Positions 59,543 to 64,000 of a stretch of DNA of 64,000 nt are shown here, in pieces; the stretch's first letter is position 1; every line of letters starts with the position of its first letter. The position numbers and the translations under genes are program-made. The stretch lies in the NCBI RefSeq assembly GCF_025141175.1, contig NZ_CP081160.1:7675-71674 (forward strand), read 5' to 3'. The notes under the pieces were generated by a model that saw only the letters and a list, made by a program, of their open reading frames with translations, did not search any database and had not been told where the DNA came from. This DNA is from Jannaschia sp. M317. Lineage in GTDB: Bacteria; Pseudomonadota; Alphaproteobacteria; Rhodobacterales; Rhodobacteraceae.

Positions 59543-60618
59543 GCCGCAAGCGCAGGATGTTCGACATCGATCTGCCCGAAGACGCCAGCCCCGAAATCCC
59601 CGAGGATCGGGAGGCCAAGGCCCGCCGCGGTCCCATGGCCACCGCCATCGGCGAGGCGGGCGCCGCCGCGCGGCACCGCGCCGAGGTGGAGGCCGACATC
59701 CGGGCCGAGAACGACGCGCTGGCGCATGAGCTGGTGCGCCTGAAGAAGCTGGGATTGGTGACCGATCTGATCGCGGTCGAGGCGGTGCGCACCACGCGGC
59801 TGACGCGTGACCGGCACCTGTCGGACGATCTGGATCTGGGCGACCTGAAGGCGTCGCTGCGGGACATCGGGCTGAGCAATCCGATCCGCGTCGCACCCGA
59901 CGGGCAGGGCGGTTATGAATTGGTGCAGGGATTGCGGCGATTGACGGCCTACCGCGAATTGCTGGCGGAGACCGGCGAGGACCGCTGGCGCGTCATTCCG
60001 GCGGGCATCATGGCGCAGGGGGAAACCGACGCGGGCCTGTATCGTCGGATGGTGGACGAGAACCTGATCCGCAAGGACGTGAGTTTTGCCGAGATGGCGC
60101 AACTGGCCCGCGCCTATGCGGACGAGGGGGTCGAGGGTTGCGCCGATCTGGATCAGGCGGTCAACGTTCTTTATGCCAGCGTCGCGCCGCAAAAGCGGTC
60201 GTACATCCGGCGTTTCGCGCTGGTCATGGCGCGGCTGGACAAGGTGCTGGACCATCCCTCTGCGATGTCGCGGGCCGTTGGTCTGGCGCTGGCCGACCGG
60301 TTGGAGGCGGAGCCGGATTTCGCCGCTGAGGTCAGGCGCGCCCTGCAGGCACATCCGGGCCGCGATGCCGCGCGCGAGGTGGCGATCCTGCGCGATCTGT
60401 TGGCGGCGCAATCCGCGCCGGTGCCCGAAAAGGGCAGGGGGGCCCCGCGCGGGCGGCGGGGGCGCGTGGCGCTGTCGGTGCCGGTCGGGCCCGGCGTGCG
60501 GGCGACGGCGACCCAGGGCAAGATGGAGCTGCGGGCCGATCTGGATTTCGGGGCCGTGGATCGGGGGCGGCTGGAACGCGCGATCGAGGCCTTCTGGAAG
60601 GAGATCGACGCAGGCTGA
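59539..60618 (+). CDS. parB: ParB partition protein 2
   Basis: 359 residues. N-terminal charged region, then the ParB core with LKASLRDIGLSNPIRVAPDG, LVQGLRRLTAYREL (GxRRxxA-like box) and VDENLIRKDVSFAEMAQLARAY. The carboxy end (GKMELRADLDFGAVDRGRLERAIEAFWKEID) resembles RepB/ParB C-termini of plasmids. It starts inside the parA2 stop. A perfect palindrome follows the stop codon. Different from ParB1 in size and sequence, so the two partition systems should not cross-react. Confidence 0.9.
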   Translation: MSRKRRMFDIDLPEDASPEIPEDREAKARRGPMATAIGEAGAAARHRAEVEADIRAENDALAHELVRLKKLGLVTDLIAVEAVRTTRLTRDRHLSDDLDLGDLKASLRDIGLSNPIRVAPDGQGGYELVQGLRRLTAYRELLAETGEDRWRVIPAGIMAQGETDAGLYRRMVDENLIRKDVSFAEMAQLARAYADEGVEGCADLDQAVNVLYASVAPQKRSYIRRFALVMARLDKVLDHPSAMSRAVGLALADRLEAEPDFAAEVRRALQAHPGRDAAREVAILRDLLAAQSAPVPEKGRGAPRGRRGRVALSVPVGPGVRATATQGKMELRADLDFGAVDRGRLERAIEAFWKEIDAG

Positions 60619-60634
60619 TTTCCCCGCGGGGAAA
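60619..60634. other. parS-like site 2c, at the parB2 stop
   Basis: Perfect palindrome TTTCCCCGCGGGGAAA directly after the parB2 TGA, in the same relative position as ATTGCCAATTGGCAAT after parB1. Confidence 0.7.
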
Positions 60635-60783
60635 GCGGTTCACCGAACCTTCATCTTGTCGTGGTCAGTCTTCGCAAAGGCCCGGCGCCCGATCACGCGG
60701 GCGCGCACGAAGTGTTGACTGCCCCGACGCTTCCCCGCTGCGCCCAATCTGGTAGCCCTTGGGTCCGCACGAAGGAGACCGTG

Positions 60784-62031
60784 ATGATCGCTGCCCCTGC
60801 ACCGCTGGCCCCGCCCGCGGCCCTGTCCCTGTTCGAAAGAACGCGCGCCCGCACCGACCGGCTGGCGGCACCGCTGACGCCCGAGGACATGATGCTGCAA
60901 AGCATGGAGGATGCGTCCCCCGCGAAATGGCACCTGGCCCATACCACATGGTTCTTCGAGGAATTCATCCTGCGCCCACGGGTGGGCAATTATGCCTCGC
61001 CCGATGACAGATTCGCGTTTCTTTTCAACAGCTATTACGTGCAGGCCGGTCCCCGGCACGCGCGCGACAAGCGGGGGCTGGTGTCGCGGCCCGGCGGGCA
61101 GGCCGTGCGCGACTACCGCGCCCATGTCGAGGACGCGCTGAGCGATCTGCTGGCGTCGGGGCGCGACGATCTGGACGATATCGCCACCCTGGTCGAGCTG
61201 GGCTGCCACCACGAGATGCAGCATCAGGAATTGCTGGTGACGGACCTGCTGCACGGGCTGTCGCACAATCCGCTGCTGCCGGTCTACCGCGACCCGGAGC
61301 CGATGCCGGTGACCCAGGAGGTGCCGCTGCGCTGGACCGGGCATGCCGGCGGCCTGGTCGAGATCGGCCACGACGGCGCGGGCTTTGCCTATGATTGCGA
61401 GGGGCCGCGACATCAGGTCTTTGTCGCGCCCTATCAGATTGCGGACCGGCCCGTGACCAACCGCGACTGGATCGGTTTCATGGCGGATGGCGGCTATGCC
61501 GCAGCGCAGCATTGGCTGATGGAGGGGCACGCCGTGGCCACCCGCGAAGGCTGGGCGCATCCGCTTTATTGGTGGGAACAGGACGGGGTCTGGTGGACCT
61601 ATACCCTGCGCGGGCCGCAGCCCGTCGCGCTGGACGCGCCCGTCGTTCATGTCAGTTACTACGAGGCCGAGGCCTATGCCCGCTGGGCCGGTGCGCGCCT
61701 GCCGACCGAGGCCGAGCACGAGCTGGCCTTTCGCGACCTGCCCATCGCGGGCAATTTCCTGGACGATGGCGCGCTGCGTCCGCTGCCGGGGGCGGGGATC
61801 TGGGGCGATGTCTGGGAATGGACCTCGTCGCCGTTCACGCCCTATCCGGGGTTCCGCCCGCCCGAGGGGGCGCTTGGCGAATACAATGGCAAGTTCATGG
61901 TCAACCAGATGGTCCTGCGCGGCGGGTCCTGCGCCACCCCGCGCGACCAGATGCGGCCCAGCTACCGCACGTTCTTCTACCCGAACCAACGCTGGCAGAT
62001 GATGGGCCTGCGCCTGGCGAGGGACGTCTGA
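60784..62031 (+). CDS. egtB: Ergothioneine biosynthesis protein EgtB
   Basis: 415 residues. Iron-dependent sulfoxide synthase that joins hercynine to gamma-glutamylcysteine or cysteine. N-terminal DinB-like domain with KWHLAHTTWFFEEF and HHEMQHQELL (iron-ligand histidines), C-terminal formylglycine-generating-enzyme-like domain with WGDVWEWTSSPFTPYPGF and LRGGSCATPRDQMRPSYRTFF. The ATG at 60784 has AAGGAG six bases upstream; the longer frame reads through the leader. The start lies 165 bp after parB2. Followed by egtD with a one-base overlap (TGATG). Confidence 0.93.
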   Translation: MIAAPAPLAPPAALSLFERTRARTDRLAAPLTPEDMMLQSMEDASPAKWHLAHTTWFFEEFILRPRVGNYASPDDRFAFLFNSYYVQAGPRHARDKRGLVSRPGGQAVRDYRAHVEDALSDLLASGRDDLDDIATLVELGCHHEMQHQELLVTDLLHGLSHNPLLPVYRDPEPMPVTQEVPLRWTGHAGGLVEIGHDGAGFAYDCEGPRHQVFVAPYQIADRPVTNRDWIGFMADGGYAAAQHWLMEGHAVATREGWAHPLYWWEQDGVWWTYTLRGPQPVALDAPVVHVSYYEAEAYARWAGARLPTEAEHELAFRDLPIAGNFLDDGALRPLPGAGIWGDVWEWTSSPFTPYPGFRPPEGALGEYNGKFMVNQMVLRGGSCATPRDQMRPSYRTFFYPNQRWQMMGLRLARDV

Positions 62032-62960
62032 TGCTGGACACGCCTGCCTGCGCCTTGCTTGCCGATGCCCAAGAGGGGTTGAACCGCCCGCAAAAGACCC
62101 TGTCGCCCAAGTGGTTTTATGACGCCCGGGGGTCGGCCTTGTTCGAACAGATCACGCGGCTGCCGGAATATTACCCCACCCGGACCGAGGCCGCGATCCT
62201 GCGCACCGATGCCCTGCGTCTGGCCGGGCTGGTGCCGCCCGGTGGCGCGCTGGTGGAGCTGGGCTCTGGCGCGTCGGTCAAGACGCGCACCCTGTTGGAT
62301 GCGGGCGGGCATTTCGGGGCCTATGTACCCATCGACATCTCGGAGGAATTCCTGCTGGAGACGGCCGCCCACCTGCGCGCCCGCTATCCCTACCTGCCGG
62401 TGCATCCGGTGGTGGGCGATTTCACCCAGGCCGTCATCCTGCCGGAGGCGATCGTGGACCAGCCCAAGGTCGGGTTCTTTCCCGGCTCGACCATCGGCAA
62501 CCTGGATCCGGGCGAGGCGGTCGCCCTGCTGGCGCGGGCGCGGGTCTGGCCGGGGATCACGCGGTTCGTTCTGGGCGCCGATCTGGTCAAGGAGCAGGGC
62601 GACCTGATCGCTGCCTACGACGATGCGGCGGGGGTGACGGCGGCCTTCAACCGCAACGTGTTGCACCGGCTGAACCGCGAAGTCGGGGCGGATTTCGACG
62701 TGCCCGTGTTCCGGCACGAGGCCCGCTGGTGCGAGGACCCGGCCCGGATCGAGATGCATCTGGTCGCGACCCGTGCGCAGGTCGTCCACCTGGCCGGGCA
62801 GGACATCCACTTTGCCGAAGGCGAAAGCATCCATACCGAAAGCTGTCGCAAGTATACCCGCCGGACGCTGGCCACGCTGGCCGCGCAGGCGGGCTGGCGG
62901 CTGGAAGACATGCTGACCGACCCGAGGGACCGCTTTGCGGTGGCGATCCTGACCGTCTGA
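62031..62960 (+). CDS. egtD: L-histidine N-alpha-methyltransferase EgtD
   Basis: 309 residues. Trimethylates histidine to hercynine with SAM. LSPKWFYDARGSALFEQITRLPEYYPTRTE at the N-terminus, SAM loop VELGSGASVKTRTLLDA (about 77-93), VGFFPGSTIGNLD and FVLGADLVKE are the EgtD family marks. IHTESCRKYT near the C-terminus fits the histidine-binding region. Coupled to egtB. The pair is the minimal ergothioneine pathway; the gamma-glutamylcysteine-related egtA/egtC and an egtE lyase are not in the window. Confidence 0.93.
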   Translation: MLDTPACALLADAQEGLNRPQKTLSPKWFYDARGSALFEQITRLPEYYPTRTEAAILRTDALRLAGLVPPGGALVELGSGASVKTRTLLDAGGHFGAYVPIDISEEFLLETAAHLRARYPYLPVHPVVGDFTQAVILPEAIVDQPKVGFFPGSTIGNLDPGEAVALLARARVWPGITRFVLGADLVKEQGDLIAAYDDAAGVTAAFNRNVLHRLNREVGADFDVPVFRHEARWCEDPARIEMHLVATRAQVVHLAGQDIHFAEGESIHTESCRKYTRRTLATLAAQAGWRLEDMLTDPRDRFAVAILTV

Positions 62961-63014
62961 CCCCCTTGACGGCGCGCGTGGTTTCGGGCGCCGTCTTCGC
63001 AAACGGAGGGACGG

Positions 63015-64000
63015 ATGGCACCGCGACACGACAGCTACGATGTGATCATCGTCGGGGGGGGCATGATGGGCGCCGCGACGGCCTGGTTCCTGACCGAAGA
63101 GGGGTTCGACGGCCGCATCCTGATCGTGGAACGGGACCCGAGCTTTGCCACCGCCTCGACCACCCACACCAACAGCTGCATCCGGCAACAGTTCTCCGAG
63201 GCGCTGAACGTGCGGATTTCGCAGTTCGGGGCGCGTTTCGTGCAGGATCTGCGGGCGCGGTTCGGCGGGGACCCGCTGGTGCCGGACCTGTCGATCCGCA
63301 GCTTTGGCTATCTCTATCTGGCGAATGATCCGGGCTTTGCCGAGGTGCTGCGCGCGAATGCGCAGGTTCAGCATGCCTGCGGGACGCCGACGCGCCTGCT
63401 GACCCGCGACCAGATCGCGGCGGCCTGGCCGTTCTATGCGCTGGACGACGTGATCCTGGGGTCGATCAACACCCGGGACGAGGGGTTCTTTGACGGCCAG
63501 GCCGTGTTCGACGCCTTTCGCAGGTCGGCGCGGGCCCGCGGGGTCGAGGTCGTGACCGGAGAGGTCGTGGCCCTGGATGTCGCGGGCGACCGGGTGCGGG
63601 CCGTGACGCTTGCGGATGGGGGGCGGATCGGCTGCGGCGCGGTGGTGAACGCGGCGGGGCCGCGCGCGGGGCACTTGGCCGCGATGGCGGGGATTGCCCT
63701 GCCGGTAGAGCCGCGCAAGCGGTATTCTTATGTGTTCCGGGCCGAAGTGCCGCTGGACCGGGATCTGCCGCTGACCATCGACCCGTCGGGGGTGCACGTG
63801 CGCGACAACGGCGGCGGCACCTATCTGGCGGGCGGGCATCCGGCGGACGACCCTGCCGTCGACCCGCAGGATTTCACCATGGATCCCGATTTCTGGCAGG
63901 ATCACGTCTGGCCGATCATCGCCACCCGCATCCCCGCCTTCGAGGCGGTAAAGGTCCAGGCGGAGTGGGCGGGGCACTACGCCTACAACACCTTTGACCA
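63015..64000 (+). CDS. FAD-dependent oxidoreductase (DAO family), 3' truncated
   Basis: At least 328 residues, running off the right edge. FAD-binding YDVIIVGGGMMGAATAWFL (about 8-26) and ERDPSFATASTTHTNSCIRQQFS show a DAO-type enzyme, with VVNAAGPRAGHLAAMAG later on. Family members oxidise amines, sarcosine or amino acids. A GGAGGG ribosome site lies just before the ATG. Follows egtD by 54 bp on the same strand and could be co-transcribed. Substrate unknown. Confidence 0.83.
   Translation, partial: MAPRHDSYDVIIVGGGMMGAATAWFLTEEGFDGRILIVERDPSFATASTTHTNSCIRQQFSEALNVRISQFGARFVQDLRARFGGDPLVPDLSIRSFGYLYLANDPGFAEVLRANAQVQHACGTPTRLLTRDQIAAAWPFYALDDVILGSINTRDEGFFDGQAVFDAFRRSARARGVEVVTGEVVALDVAGDRVRAVTLADGGRIGCGAVVNAAGPRAGHLAAMAGIALPVEPRKRYSYVFRAEVPLDRDLPLTIDPSGVHVRDNGGGTYLAGGHPADDPAVDPQDFTMDPDFWQDHVWPIIATRIPAFEAVKVQAEWAGHYAYNTFD

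Noticed and set aside
1..64000. CRISPR arrays, tRNA/rRNA genes, insertion sequences
   Set aside because: No regularly spaced repeats with unique spacers, no tRNA-like or rRNA-like sequence, and no transposase gene or flanking inverted repeats were recognised on reading the window; short or degraded elements could be missed.

Overview
The window is GC-rich throughout. Its gene content (two different plasmid replication/partition modules, TRAP, CUT1, CUT2 and Opp/Dpp-type transporters, FCD-type GntR regulators, exopolysaccharide genes) points to an extrachromosomal replicon of an alphaproteobacterium, most likely of the Rhodobacteraceae (roseobacter/Paracoccus-like). This assignment rests on family recognition by eye; no database search was run.

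Layout. (1) 1-22.6 kb is a surface-polysaccharide locus: a Wzc-like chain-length regulator/tyrosine kinase (cut by the left edge), glycosyltransferases, a Wzx-type flippase, an ExoY/WcaJ-type initiating sugar-phosphate transferase and an OafA-type acyltransferase. A hybrid NRPS-PKS assembly line with its own phosphopantetheinyl transferase sits inside it (2.9-15.9 kb). The large protein reads A-ACP-KS-AT-ACP-aminotransferase-C-A-PCP. The second protein is C-(A remnant)-PCP-TE, with non-standard residues at nearly every catalytic position that can be checked. (2) 22.8-23.9 kb is an orphan TRAP binding protein. (3) 24.1-29.8 kb is a sugar-acid module: GntR, then a divergent operon of a CUT1 binding protein, two permeases (no ATPase), an SDR and an enolase-superfamily dehydratase. 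(4) 29.9-39.8 kb is a minus-strand operon: aldehyde dehydrogenase, CUT2 (ribose/galactofuranose-type) transporter, a second dehydratase, a zinc dehydrogenase, a KduD-like SDR and a KDG-kinase-like sugar kinase. A divergent GntR and a GMC oxidoreductase follow (40.0-42.3 kb). (5) 42.3-51.3 kb holds a third GntR, a third dehydratase (paralogue of the one in module 3), a complete Opp/Dpp-type ABC transporter and an HpaI-type aldolase. (6) 51.3-60.6 kb holds two replicon modules: Rep_3-type initiator with iterons and parAB, then a DnaA-like initiator with a second parAB. A FucU-like mutarotase and a class III CoA-transferase lie between them. (7) 60.8-64 kb holds egtB-egtD (ergothioneine synthesis) and the start of an FAD-dependent oxidoreductase.

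How it fits together. The polysaccharide genes build and export a lipid-linked glycan. The embedded assembly line is predicted to make a beta-amino acyl-glycine unit, whose link to the glycan is a hypothesis. Modules 3-5 each pair an importer, an FCD-type GntR regulator and a sugar-acid dehydratase, followed by kinase, aldolase or dehydrogenase steps, as in 2-keto-3-deoxy sugar-acid catabolism. Modules 6a and 6b each carry their own palindromic parS-like site directly after the parB stop codon (ATTGCCAATTGGCAAT for the first, TTTCCCCGCGGGGAAA for the second), so the molecule looks like a fusion of two compatible plasmids. Other notable signals are a perfect 22-bp GntR-type palindrome inside a dehydratase gene, written in codons atypical for this genome, and a hairpin directly after the binding-protein gene in three transporter operons.
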